Below, one piece after another: positions 26,501 through 41,500 of a stretch of 64,000 nt of DNA (position 1 is its first letter; each line of letters opens with the position of its first letter). Location: NCBI RefSeq assembly GCF_905220565.1, contig NC_059415.1, forward strand, positions 501,001 to 565,000. The letters run 5' to 3'. The DNA is from Melitaea cinxia. Its lineage: Eukaryota; Arthropoda; Insecta; Lepidoptera; Nymphalidae. Under the pieces are notes generated by a model that saw only the letters and a program-made list of their open reading frames with translations, did not search any database and had not been told where the DNA came from. Both the position numbers and the translations under genes were made by a program.

Positions 26501-29500
26501 GTATTATTATTTTCAAAATTAAATTTAACCATTTGAAAAATAATTCGCGTCTAAAGAGTGCCGACACGGTGAGTCGGAGGTGCGGGTTCGATCCCCGCTG
26601 GAACAATCGATATTTTTGATATGATATTAAAAATGTTTATCTTTATCATTATTAGTATAACCTAAAGAAACAAATACACATTCTGTTTGAGCAATTTCAA
26701 TTTGTAAAGCTGTATCATCAATTTCACAATTAGGTACATCTATGATACAGCTATGACAGCTAACTCCTTAAATCTTTCACTTACTATTTACAAATTATTA
26801 TCAATAGTGATAAACTACAAACAATTTGTGCTGTGTGGCTACGGCACTAAAGAATTTAGCCACCCCCTCTCTTCCCGTGGGTGTCGTAAGAGGCGACTAA
26901 GGGATAACAAGGTTCCACAACCACCTTGGAACTTAAGAAGCCGACCGATGGCGGGATAACCATCCAACTGCTGGCTTTGAAATACACAGGCCGAAGACGG
27001 GCAGCAGCGTCTTCGGTGCGACAAAGCCAGCCCTGCGGTCACCAACCCGCCTGCCCAGCGTGGTGACTATGGGCAAAACACATGATTTCACGTTATTTTT
27101 GGCGTAAACTTGTGGAGGCCTATGTCCAGCAGTGGACTGTATAGGCTGTAATGATGATGATGATGACAAACAATTTGTAAATAATCCTATGTGTAGTCCA
27201 CCCGCAATTACACATTAACCTTCTAAAATGCATTGGCTTCCGTATGCCAGTACTTGGAGTCATATCTGAAGTTCATCATTTCGATTGGGTGTTTATGACG
27301 TGTAGAATACCAGGTACATCACCAGCGCTATACAAAACCTATCCTCGACCTTGCCCAGAAAGTCTAACTACCTCACGACATGAAATAATACCGATTGAGA
27401 GCAGTGGTATTTAGCTCTGATCTGATCTTCTGTAAGATTCAGGTACCAGGCACTTCCCCAGTCGGGCTGCTCCAAACTTTAAGCAAGTTAAGTTTTTAAA
27501 CTTTCACTATGACATACTATTAACCTTTTTCCTACACAGGGAAAGAGATCTTTGATGTGGGATATTACAGGCTGAAGCGATGAACACATTTGACAGATGA
27601 TTTTGGATCTTCCGACATTTTGCGTCCGTTACGGCGCCATGAGCGGGTAGATAGAGTCAAAAGTGTTTGAGCAAGTTATTTCATGCCGTGCCCTACCTCG
27701 ATAGTTAATTATCTTATGATTGATTTGTCAATCAGAACAGCATTTTTGTTCCAGAATATCTTACAGTGATTCGAAGGATTCCAGCCCCACCATCGGTTAT
27801 CCCACTTAACGCTCTCCTCGTAACCTGTCTTCAGCGCGGTATTTTTGTAGATGTATGGCGAATGACGGAATGTCTGCAGTACTGTGAAGTGAATACATGT
27901 GTATGGCTTATACTGGCTTATTTTTTGGACATGCATTATTCATTATTGACTTTGACTGTATCCGTTGTATTGAAATTGTGTTATCAATTGTTTGTTTCGG
28001 ATTTTTTTTTTGTTTGTATAATTAACGTTATTGTTTTAGGACTATAATTAAAATAAAAAAAAAACAATGAAGCAAAAAAAAAACAAATTAACAATTTATT
28101 TATTTCTTAATTATAATATTGGTATATTATATATTGGATAGATATTTGGTAATTGTTGGTATGTCTCGATTTTTATAGCGGGATTATCATCCTCCTATCA
28201 TTCTTCAAGTGTATTCATGCGTATGTATTCTCTGCTTACCGTGATCATGATGAAGGAACGGCGCGTGCTCTCTGCCTAGGGCTTTCTCTCGCTTACGCCA
28301 TTTGGCGCGACGGTTCTGAAACCAAACCTGCGAACAATACACCACATTAAAATACTATACACTATTGAGTATTACGTACGATATATTGCTGGGACAGACA
28401 CCTAGCTTAACTAAATCAGCCTGTAAATAAGCCAAAGCCAGCACACACCTTTCTGCATATAGTAGAAGAGATAGAACTTATATTGTCGCTAATGTTTACG
28501 CAAATTTCACTCATTATAACGAAATAACTTTTTCGGGTTTTATGGCGGTTTATTACAGTCCTCCCGTGACCATGGTTGCTGTAAGGTGTCGGGCGTTTAA
28601 AAAAACTTAATAAACCGCGATAAAATCCGAAAAAGTTGTCTCAGTATAATGAGGTAGAATGAGGTATGTATAATGAGGTAGAGCTTAATTAAAAAATTGC
28701 AAAAAATGTTTATTTAGTCTCTTTCGTAATTTAGTAACAGTCACACACCTCTTTTTATATTGATCGGCTCTAAAAGGATTGATTGGTTTTAGTACTGTTA
28801 CTGCAAGGACTCTTTATTTGTGGAAGAAATTTTCGATAAATTTAATGGAAAAAGTCGAAAATTTGGACTCAATAAAATATGTTCAGTTAAACCGTTTTGC
28901 CCTTAAATTTTTTTTAATAAAATTAAATTCAAAATTATTGTCAAATAATGTTCAATTTAAACAAATGTTCTTAGTCACTACTACCAACTAAGATAACTTA
29001 CACCACTTTAAAATTAAAGTACTTCAAACATAGACTACACTATCAAAATACGGATAGGCCTAGAGACAAAAAATAAAACTCACAATTTTAACAAATATAA
29101 TAATCTAAAAGGTCAATTATCGGCTGGATACTACCCGGCCGCTGTGCCGGGCGTCTCCGGGTCCACTTTTAATTTTTTTATAGCGTAATTGTCGCCAATT
29201 TGTCGCTCGCTCTCCACTACAATGGGACGGTAATGAAAAGCAATTACGCATACGTGGTTTTCGCGCTCGGATCCACACAATGCAATTCAAACCTTAACAC
29301 CAGCTATTTAAACACAAATTTGCATGGTCGGGAACGGAGAATAGAAACAAATTGAGCTAGTCGACTCATTGCGCTAATAAAAAGACATTGTAGCGGGCGA
29401 AATGTAAAAATGCTATAATTTCATAATTCTCAAATGAGTCCATTTCAGTTGAGGGCGCAAATTGCCCGTAATCGTTAGATTAGTAGGATCGATTTATACC

Positions 29501-32500
29501 CGAATGACTTCTGATAATGTACTACATTGCTCAATTTAATTTAAATTTATCACATCTGCGTACTACGCATTCGTAAGTTAGAAAGACTTTTAAAACAAGT
29601 GTATCCAATTCATAGTACGAAATAAAACTTATTGTCTCCTTCACAGATAGTGAGGCTTATGACCATCTATGAGCTACTGCCAGATAGAGTTGTACAGAAT
29701 AAGCTCATTTTATGCCTTATTCTGATTCGACTTCAATAAGATTTACAAACATAATAAAAATATCAAGCACTATGCCGATTCTTTCAAATACTAAAAGAAT
29801 AAGAATTTCGTTTCAACAACTTATCACATCAAGAAACGGTCTCATGATAAACTTCTACCCTTTTTAGAAGAAGCTTAGATCCCTTGAAGAAGAAGCTAAG
29901 TATAGACAAGGACTAAGTCTAGGAACCGGAAGTGTCTAGGCTTTTACAGAACAGTACAATACATAACAAAGACATCTATCATCGTTTCACGAGCTCTTTT
30001 ATCAAAACCACAATCATTAAAAACTCCATCAATTAAACAATTTCGTTAAATTGGAGCCGGCTTCGCAGAGAACAAAACTGATTGAGCGGACTGCGGCTGA
30101 GTTCAAGTTGTGTCGCTCATTCGGCTCCGTTACACCGATCACTTCACTTCTTATTGTGACTCAATTGCATTCTAAATTTTTCGTGTAACTTATTTTCGAA
30201 AATCAACCTTATGTGACGAAATTTTAAGTTCAATATCGTGGGTAGAATTTTCAAGAAGGGAGGGTTGGCCGTTTGTCGGTGAGCGCCATCTATGGAGTGG
30301 ATTAAAAGCAATTTGCACTGCTTGGAGTGTGATTTAAGAACCGCGCCCTCACCAGCTATCACGCTGTTAGGGCTGGTACCTACCTATTACCATAGGGGTC
30401 ATTGATATATAAAATTGTAACCCTAAGAGTTCAAACAACACATATTCCACATTCACCTTCGTAAGCCTTTGGACATTTCATTTTTTACTGAAGAAAATGT
30501 AAGCGTAAACCGAAATATTTTGTGGCATTTAAATTTAGAATATTAAGGGTTGATCTCTTCGTTAAAGTTGAGTGTCACGTTCAAAATGTACAAATAACAG
30601 TGTCGCAATGTTACATTAAAACGAAAGCAGCACTCATTATAACTCAGAGACGTTAATTTTCCAAATCTTGCCGCACAAGAGCCAATCTTATGCAACTGCT
30701 TCAGAAGTGAGCCGCAATTAAAGAAATACAGTAGTAAGAGCATCTAATGACCGAAATGAATTCCTCATTAGCAGCATACAGCCCTGCGAAATATTAAAGT
30801 GTTTTATTGTCTGTGCATTGCCGGCTGCCTCTCGAGGCCGCGAGATTACCTCCCCCTCTCCCGCCCCCGCCCGCCCCCTCCCCCTCAGTCTCGCGGAGTC
30901 GGTAATTACCAAATTGCAGCGGCGCTCACTTTAACTGCAGTTTGAGAGCTCTCACGCTCAAACCGTGCTTAATTAAACCATTGTTAGTCGTGCCCACCAC
31001 CAGCGACTGCCTACTGGAGACCCGTCCAATCTTAAATATTACCAACTCGATTGAGGCTTAGTGTTAGAAACGAAACTGGAAAAAACCTTACAATTACTGT
31101 CACAATTAATAAAGATCACGAAACCGTTCCTAATACAGAGATAATTCGATTTAGACAAATTTGTCTAAAGTATAACAAACAAACGCTACAGTTCAAAAAA
31201 GTTCTCTATTGGCTAGAAACGATTAAATTAAGATGTTGCGAAGCCACCGTAACACGAGGCTTGATTACACCAATTTCGCTTGGAGTAGTAAAAGCGGTCA
31301 CATTTAGCGCGAGAGTGTAATGAGGCGGGAATTAGCGGCCATTGTACGCACTGCGACTGCGACCAAGACACTGCGGCGATCTTAAGAATATAACAAGTTG
31401 ATAGCACCATTTTACCACTTACAACATATTAAAATGTAAGTCCTCTAAGATGTTTGAGTTATTCTATTGTTTTACTTCTTTTTTCATTGCATTGCTGTAT
31501 AACAAGGAAAATGTAAGTTTAACAATTAATAATAATTTTGTTTTTGGTGCCCTGCGGTCACCAACCCGCCTGCCCGGCGTGGTGACTATGGGCAAAACAC
31601 ATGAGTTCACGTTATTTTTGGCGTAAACTTGTGGAGGCCTATGTCCAGCAGTGGACTGTATAGGCTGTAATGATGATGATGATGATGATTGTTTTTGGTT
31701 ACTACCTTATTTACTTTAGAAGCAGGTGCTTGTGTAAAATATTTTGAATACGTTGCAAATATTTGATTTCAATTACAGCATTAATTATATAAGTTAGAAG
31801 CAAGATCGACGATTAGGTACATCATGAAGATAAAAACATAGGTATTGTTCAAAAAATTCAAAATCAAAATTATTCAAACAGAAACAAATCATTACTTTCA
31901 AGCTTAAATTATTTTGGTAATATTAATTTTAAAATATAACTCTTATCGCAAAAAAACAATGTCTAAATTGTGCAATTTGTATAAAATGTATAAATTTCTA
32001 AGCTCAAAACCTAATGCACACATCTACAATCGAAGCGAATGTTCAGTAACGTCACAGGTGAGAGCCAGTCCGGCCGCGGTCGCGAACCGCAATCTGCGCG
32101 ATTGTGACCGAACAATGTGACTAATGTTAATTACCGTCACGCCTCTGCGCCTCGCTAATCTATGCCTTTACAATTAACTGCGAGGTGACATTTTAACGCT
32201 GTTTCTGTTACGTGTATTATAAACTTTGTTATTACATTGTTTATGGTTTTCGAATTTTTTTAATAGGAAAGTAATTAAAGGGGCAATTTTCTGACAGTTC
32301 TAAAAAAATAAACAATTTTTTTAAAACTTTGTTTGCCACTTTCAGTTAGCAATACTATTACCTTCAAATGTGGTATGATATTACTCTACCCTACAAATAT
32401 AGTCATTATTACCACACAAGAAAAAAAGAAAACAGGAGTTCCGAAAAGAAAAAATTTAATAATTGCCATACATTACTAAAACATTAAATTAAAGGTTACA

Positions 32501-35500
32501 TTACTTATGTGTTTCCTAAGCTCATATTACTTAGAAATAGTACAATCAGAGACATAAGTGTTTTTCCATAAAAACAAAAAATACTTAAAATTGACTTGCT
32601 ACATTTCTTGGAAGTGTTGATTTGTCAAACTCTACGCTCTTGTGAAGGTTCGAATTTTCTTTTATACCTACCATTAGTGCAAGTAGCTTACGGCCTAATG
32701 GTAAGCAGATACTGTAGAGTTGTGGACTATGGACGCCCGCAACGGCAGAAAATAGTGCGTTGCCGAATCTATCCCTGAACCTTTACACGAGCTCTGTCGA
32801 CCTTACTTCATCATTACAGCCTATACAGTCCACTGCTGGACATAGGCCTCCACAAGTTTACGTTAAAATAACGTGAACTCATGTGTGTTGCCCATAGTCA
32901 CCACGCTGGGCAGGCGGGTTGGTGACCGCAGGGCTGGCTTTGTCGCACCGAAGACGCTGCTGCCCGTCTTCGGCCTGTGTATTTCAAAACCAGCAGTTGG
33001 ATGGTTATCCCGCCACCGGTCGGCTTTTTAAGTTCCAAGGTGGTAGCGGAACTGTGTTATCCCTTAGTCGCCTCTTACGACACCCACGGGAAGAGAGGGG
33101 GTGGCTATATTCTTTAGTATCGTAGCCACACAGTACCTTATCTTACCGACCTTACTTACCATAGAAATATAACACCAGTTGAGAGAAGTTTAGTCCTTGC
33201 TGCGTGGTTACGGCATTAAGAATATAGCCACCCCTCTCTTCCCGTGGGTATCATAAGAGGCGACTAAGAGATAACACAGTTCCACTGCCATCTTGGAACT
33301 TAAAAAGCCGACCGATGGCGGGATAGCCATCCAACTGCTTTGAAATAGCCATCTAACTGCTTTGAAATACACAGGTCGAAGACGGGCAGCAGCGTCTTCA
33401 GTGCGACAAAGTCAGCCCTTCGGTCACCATCCCGCCTGCCCAGCGTGGTGACTGTGGGCAACACACATGAGTTCACGCATTTTTGGCGTGAACCTATGGA
33501 GGCCTATGTCCAGCAGTGGACTGTGATAGGCTGAAAGGATGAGAGAAGTTTTATTTTATTACGATATTTTGTAAGGTTGAGCTACTTCCATAGTTGGGCT
33601 GTATCAAATTTTAACGCAACCATAATAAATGAACATTTTGTAATTGATCAGTCAAAATAATTTTATTTGTTGTTGCGTTTTCGTTGTTTCGTCTCATATA
33701 ACTCTCCTCCCTAAAATATGTCTTCTGTGCCCTTCTACCTACATAGCCTAACCTAAAATATAACCAAGTGTAAGTACCTGCACTCTGGCCTCGCTGAGGT
33801 CGAGCCTCAGCGCCAGTTCCTCCCTGGTGAAGACGTCCGGGTACTGTGTCTTGTCGAAGGCTCTCTCCAACTCGTGGAGCTGGTACGTGGTGAACGTGGT
33901 GCGGCTGCGGCGCACCTGCTTCACATACACATTATTGTGATACTGCTATTTGATTATTCAGTATCGATTCAGCCTGAAACATCTCACAGCTGGGTACAGC
34001 TCTTTACTCATTTATCATTTGGAATTAGCGAACAGGAATTGTTAATGCTATTGAAACTATCTGCCAAACCAAAGCATTGGGGTGGATTAATATCACAACA
34101 CTTTTTCTGTAAAGAGATAGAAGTGTTTTCCCAGCAATGTTACGTTACAGGCTGAATGAATCAAGCCTTGTATTTTATTATTAAAAGTTACAACCTTGGA
34201 ACTTAAAAGTCGACCGATGGCGGGATAACCATCCAACTACTGGCTTTGAAATACACAGGCCGAAGACGGCAGCAGTGCCTTCGGTGCGACAAAGCCAGCC
34301 CTGCGGTCACCGACCCGCCTGCCCAGCGTGGTGACTATGGGCAAAACACATGAGTTCACGCCATTTTTGGCTCGAACTTGTGGAGGCCTATGTCCAGTAG
34401 TGGACTGCGATAGTTTGATGTGATGATGATGATGATAATGATTAAAAGTTGAAGTTTACATGTACAATTTTGAAGACTACTGACATTGTCGTGATTCTTC
34501 TTGAACTCTGCCCTTGATACATATCGTATTTAGTAAACAAAACGAAAGAAGAGAGGTATTTATCTGAGATATCACGATAGCTAAGATTTTTACATGTATT
34601 ATTCATAAGCTCCGAATATCTGCTAGCTTCGTTTTGTTATGAGACAGAAAATCTGCATGTTTAACGCAAACCGAAATAAAGCAAAGTAAATACATTATTC
34701 ACAAACAACAGTAACACGTTTTAAGGAAAGTACATTAGTAATTTCCAATTTTAACAAAAATTTCGAAAACCGCTATTTGCGTCTGTGCCACTACGAGATA
34801 TTTTAAAACCTAATATAATTCAATGTAAGCCACTACTTATTTTTGTAATCAGACAGTATATAATAATTTTAAATATAGATATATCAGTAGAAGGTGAACG
34901 ACATGACGTAGGTACTGACAATAATAGCTCATATCTACAGACTTGGATGAGTTAATTAGTGCTCTTGATTGGAATTTGTACTGTGTGTGTGTGTCTCTTC
35001 CCATGGGTGTCGTAAGAGGCGACTAAGGCGACTAATAACACAGTTCCACTACCATTTTGGAACTTGGAAATACACAGGCCGAAGACGAGCAGTAGCGTCT
35101 TCGGTGGGACAAAGCCAGTACTGCGATCATCAACCCGCCTGCCCAGCGTGGTGACTATGGGCAAAACACATGATTTCACGTTATTTTTGGCGTAAACTTG
35201 TGGAAGCCTATGTCCAGCAGTGGACTGTATAGGCTGCAATGATTGGAATTAGCTTCCTAATCGACAGTGTATGAGGTAATAGGAAAGTTTGATATTAAAG
35301 GTTAAGCGATTTATGGATATGCCCTTTGTGCCCTAGCTGTACATTTGACCAATTCGTGATATTTAAGAAAATAATTTAGGAAAATAAACTACATTTACAT
35401 TTGCCAGCCAAAAGCGGATTTTTCTTTTTATTTGGGATAAAATTAAAATACATGGAAACTTTTTGTTTGAAGAACTTGTCCTGTCCTCCCATATAAAGTG

Positions 35501-38500
35501 TGGTTGAAAATATGTATATAAGTATGATTTCTTTCGAGTTGTTTAATTTTCATTGGAATAATGAAAATGAGTGAAATGAGTGAAGTTGAAATTCATGTTG
35601 TATTGAATTGTAATTAACCAATTTACTCAATTATTAATTTCGTATAAACCTTCCGAACTATTAAAAAACGTTAAAAATTCAGCCGAACTGTTCTACCAGT
35701 TCTCGTGTTTACACTTCGCAAGACATAAGTGATCTATTTTTATTTATAAAGGCAGATAAGTTTAAAAGAATAGCAAATTGTTTTGCAACAAGTGTAGCAA
35801 ATTACCTTGCGCGGTCGTCCAGCATCGAGCGCCTCGAGTGGCTCGTGCTCTGCTCTGTCCGGCTCCGTGCTCACTCCGTGCTCGAGCTCGTGATCATGCT
35901 CATGTTCGTGCTCTACATCATGATCGGAGTCTGAATGAGCACTTTCACTTTTTAACTCTCCGCATCTCTCCACTCCATCTGTTCACAAAAAAACAGATAT
36001 TTTATATAGTGTTGTTTTGACAAACATACGGTATGTCTGAGGGTGAGCAAATACCGTAGACTATGGATGGTTGCAATACCAAAAGAATCGCAAGCGCGTT
36101 GCTGATCCTATAAAGCCCCTGGAACTCTGACTGGGCAAGTTATTTACCACAGGAACACAACAGTGCTTGTAAGTATCATTTAGCAGTAAGTAAGTAATTA
36201 TTACTTAAGGCCGGCAAACAAGCGTACGGCTCAACTGATGGTAAGCGATCACCGTAGCTTATGGACATCTGCAACACCAGAAGCATCGCAAGCGCGTTGC
36301 TGACCCTATCTCCAACACCCCCCCTTCCTAAGGAGCTCTGGTCACGTTACTTACCAACAGGAATACAGTAATATATAAAAAATAATATGTATATATATTA
36401 CTGCTTGAAAAAAGTATTATTTAGCTGTGGTCTTCTGTAAGGTCGAGGTACTACTACCCCAGTCGGACTGCTCTATATTTTGAGCAGGAAATTTCCTGCT
36501 GTGCCCTACCTGAATGATTTTTTTTTTATGAATATTTTTATAACTTTACAGTCAAATATGCGCACTCACGTGGCTTAGAAGTTTTTACGTGAAACAGTAA
36601 AATACATTCACTCAATAGTATACGTCCAATATTTAATATGCAATTAAGTGTAAAACGTAGACAGAAAAACTTAATGTCTGGCACATCATTATTGAACTAA
36701 AACTTCTGTACGCACCCTTGACTAGGGGAGTAGGCTGATGAATACGTGACGAGAGCGTTACGAAAAGTGTGGTCGGGTGAGAACGGAAGTCGAGAAGGAG
36801 ATATAAGTTAGTGAAGGTATAAAAAGAGGGAGTTACGTTTCGTAAGTCTTACTTCAGTCGCTTGGACTAAAGCACACGTTTTTTTTTATTTTGTGTATGT
36901 GAGTGAATATAATATTTGCATGGCAGATTTTTTAAGCTTATAGTTTAATATTAACAATTTCTACTTTAAAAGTTAAACATTAAAAGTGATAGTGGACTTC
37001 ATGTCGGGATGTTGCGATGTTCCCATCGCATCGTTGACATCGATCTCTTAATCCGCGCTCGAACCAGCCCTCGATAATACCGAATTACTACCCTTCAGCA
37101 CTTTAAACTAACTAATTACGCGACCCACCACACCGATATCTCCCCTACCAGTAAAGTATTAAAGTCGATAATTCAGTGAGGTATTTCTACAGATTGTACG
37201 GTATTCGGGGTCGAGTCATATCGTGCAAACAGATTTTTTTTTTTTGTTAAACAACGTCACTTTCTGTTAGTCGCTCTGTTTGCTTATAATACTATTTTTG
37301 TCGAGTCCCTAAATGTTGAGCAGACAATACGGGATTACAACTAAATGGTTATTAGTTTAGTCGTTTGTTTAATACAATTACATTCGTTACAATTGAATTG
37401 AATTGTTATCGTGTAAGCCGATGTAAATTTGTTACAATAATGTTTTAGTTCTCATGTTGATTTTGTTTTGTGTGACTTTTTTTTTCCTGACTGACTTAGA
37501 AGATATGTATTTACATAATTGAATTGACTTTGTTAATATAATTTTACACTTAAATTGTTATTAGTTTTGTATTTACTAAATGTATTAAATTTTAAAATAA
37601 TTTGAAAAGAACATTAATTGTTGTGCTCGTGACGGAATTCGTAATTATTAAAAAAGATAATGATTTTTTTTGTACAAAGTTTTCACTGTTAATATTCCAC
37701 CTCTTCAACTTATATTTATGATAACTTGTTTTATTTTATATTTGGAAAATAATATATATTGCCAAGTGCAAGTTTTTGACCTACAATATTTGACAAACTT
37801 TATTTGTTAATATTGAGCTAAAAACCGTCTAAAGACAAGTTTGTTCCCTCAATGTTGATGATAAAAAAATTGCTATTATTTTTTTTTTTATACAAAAAGG
37901 TACTGGAACAAATAACGAAATATAAATAATATACTAAATGGTCCTTTGTATGTCGCAGTACACGATAATCCCGTCAAATTGCCACTCGAAGTGTTGTTCG
38001 CTATATCGGAACTGCATTTTAATTACACGTCAACTAACTATTATTACAAAGGAAATAAGGTTGAAATTCCACTAATGTAGGTAAAAAGAAAGTTGTTAAA
38101 AATACAAAATACATCAAAGATGATATAGTAATGGCATTGAAAAGAGAGCAATTTTTATAAGAGGATTGCGAACGAATTGAAGTAAATGTTTGTATATTCT
38201 TATAAGAAATACGTTTGCAGTGTCATAATGAAGATAATTTTCCATTTTATTTTTAGTCACTAGTTACTGTACAAAGGTAGGTTTTGTAACAAAAACATTA
38301 TATAGAAGAAATTTGAGTGTTATTGAAGCGGTCACAACAATGTTTACGTAATTAACAGCCATGAAGGTCATACAAATGTTTGACGTAGTCTGGACGTTTT
38401 AGGACGTATAATTATTGTGTTTCTACAGACTACTAATCAAGTAACACTTAAGTTTTAGACGTATAGGTATATATGATAATGTTTCTGGTAATAAGTACCC

Positions 38501-41500
38501 ATAACAATATTATAGCGCTATACCTATAATTATTTTTAAATATTTTTTTTAACCGATATAAGTATATATATAAACTGTTTTTGTATGTTCGGGGATAACT
38601 TCGTCGTTTATTTATTTATTTTATTTTATTTACAGAAGAAAAAAAAGATAGAGTTTATGTGATAAACAGTGCAGCAAAAACAATGAATAGTTTAACAGTG
38701 CTGTGTTTCTAAAGTTAATAATACTAAAGTACATACGATATTATATACTAACATAAAAATATGATATAAAGCTATACAAATATAGATTATATTATACATG
38801 TGAATATAATTGGAAAGAAAAAAAATAACATTAAGTGGTTAAAAAATAGTAAAAATCATAATAAAAATAATAAATGCGGTCATGTCAATCTCTCTCTTTA
38901 AGTTGGTCTAAAAAGAATTTTTTAAATATGTTTTTATAGTTATTTTTTTGAATTTTTTTTTTAATTCGATGGCAGATTATTTATTAAGAAAGGCATAATA
39001 TATTCAAGCGTACATTTTCGTACGTTTTTATGAACCGATTTTGATAATTCTTGTTTTAGTGGAAAGGAAATATCCCAAGGGTGGTGCCATGAGATAAGGA
39101 AACCAAGATCTGATGATGGAATCTCAGAGAAATCGAGGGTATCCCTCAAAAATCGTAGTGACGACTAGTGCGTTTGTTAATTTTTTTCGTCTGCTTACGT
39201 TGTATTACTAGTCGATGTAATTGAAGTCGTTTTTATATTTGCTAGCAAACACAATTATATACTACTAGGATGTCAAAGAGCACACGCTCTTTCTTATTGT
39301 AAGCGATTACAGTGACCTAGGACCAAGGATTATTACAAGCCCGTCACCGTCAATATCACCGCTGTCAACACAGCGCACGCTGAGGGTAGTGGTGAGTAAG
39401 AAGCTCCAGGTACCTTACTCACCACTAACACAACATTGCTTGAGAGCAGTAGCTGCTCCAATTTAAAACCAGAACTCCATACTTTTACCTCAAGCTCAAC
39501 CTCAACGGGCCAATAGAGTCCTCCCTGGAATTTTCTAATAATGAGTCAATAGTTCTATATTATACCTGTCAGTGTTATGTCCTATTTATGTTACCTGTCA
39601 GTCCTTTCTTTTGCGACAAGATTAAAGCTATGTTACCGTAACGGTAGACAGCAAAATTCAATACTTTTTAGAACTGACCTTTAATGAATCATTACAAGCA
39701 TGGCTAGAGGGTCCTTCTGATAGCGCTATTGTTCTTTTATTCACTAGCCCGTTATTTTTTTTCTTTTTAATTTTATTGGGTTAGCAATTAACATTATCTT
39801 AGACTATTGTCTGACATTTTTTTTAAATTAATGATACATAGTTCTCAAAAAAAAAATTACAATAAAGTGTCTTTTCAATTTGATCCCAACTGGTTGGCCC
39901 GCTGACCCAGTAAACGGTAACTATGCTTTTCGTTTGTGAGCTCGATTCCGTGATGTGTGGGGCGAGTATGACTGTAATATTTATAAATGTTTATTATCTG
40001 TTTAGTAATAAATATATGCATACGAGTCTATCCAAACTATATGCATTAAGTTGCTTATCATACAGACTAACGTGTTACGTGTGGGTATGTTAAAAATATA
40101 ATTACTATTAATTTCAATCGTATTTTGTATGAATGTCATATTAGGAGCACAAATAGTGATGATAAACATTAATAACGTAGCCCTTCGGACCCCTGCGGTG
40201 TCATTACTCACTATTTACTAACCACTCAAACAACGAAACAATTCACGCTATAACAGTCACTAACATAACCGCTTAGCAACCATTATCGCTTGTAACAAAT
40301 TTCATAATGGAAATATTAAAATATCACGCTAGGATGATCGATAATGTACCTACTTAAGACCTATAGTTGTGTAGTTTTTGACGTTTTGTTGGTTCAGATT
40401 TTGCATTACGGCTATTATAACGGTCGAGAGAGTTTGAATGGTTTTAAAAATGGTATTTACTTGAGTGCGCGGCGTGGCTAATAACAGCCAAAATATGTTC
40501 ATTGTGCTTTGAAATGTTACAAAAGGGAATGTAAACTTTTGAGTAGTTATTAAACTAAATACGTTTTCTGAATTAGCATTAATTTTGACACGTTCTCAGC
40601 GAAAAAGCAAGATATATCAAATTTATTGGATTAGCACATACGTCCATATTGAATGTATTAAATTTTATTTTGATTTTATTTATTTTGTTATTATGTGAAA
40701 ACTCTTTTCGAACTTTTTTTGTTAACAAGAAGAATAGATTCTTGAATCCCAACCCGTAATTCAATTTTCTTAAAAATTTTTGAAAGACATAATTAATTCC
40801 AAAGATGAATTCAATTTATAATCACGTGGTAATTTTTTAATCAAATATAGTTTTACATGAGATTAATAGCTACGTTAATCCAATTGAGAACCTAGCAAAT
40901 TACAGCAACAACCACTCTGGTGCAGTGGTGCGTGGCGGTTTACGGGTTTGATTCCCGCTCGGGGTGGATGTTTGTATTTGTCTCCCCATATCTCCCCCGC
41001 ATGTTAAGCAGTCGATCCCGGTTGTTCCCATATACATCTGGCAGCGCTCGTTACTTATACTACAGAATATATCCTCCAACTGATCTTTATCCTAGATGGG
41101 GAAAGAGGACTTTGCTCAGCAGTGGGATGTTACAGCTAAAGCGTGATCGGGATCATGATCGATATAAGCACCCCTTCTTAATATAATTACGTTGGCTATT
41201 TTATTTATTTACTGTAATTATTATTATTTACTGATTTAATTACTATTTTCACGGATATATAACGTACCCGGTAGGTACATAACACTTGCTATATAACTAT
41301 TGATTTATCATGCGAGTTTTACTAAAAGTATAAAAAAATTTGGAGTAGGCATAACGTCTAAGAAATGTAGAAAAATGAGTAAATATAGAAATTTGAATTA
41401 TATTTTCGATACAAACATTAAAAAGCTCATAAATAACTCATACAAATCAAATTTACTTAATTGTACACCTCAATAAGATTCTACAAATTGTATTTTATTC

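Larger units (their letters stand above)
32670..33625 (+). mobile_element. CACCTGATGGTAAGCGAT-type element split by two SINEs
   Basis: Pieces at 32670-32808, 33148-33191 and 33540-33625 (CCTAATGGTAAGCAGATACT, then ATAACACCAGTTGAGAGAAG, then TTTTGTAAGGTTGAGCTACT) form one element after removing the two SINEs with their target duplications. Confidence 0.8.

Noticed and set aside
26839..27169. Recurring frames such as MVTAGLALSHRRRCCPSS
   Set aside because: They are fixed frames inside the GAT-tailed SINE and recur wherever it does.
35740..35973. 77-codon minus frame starting at GTG 35973
   Set aside because: It contains hbn exon 2 but begins and ends in the wrong places; the splice sites define the coding part.
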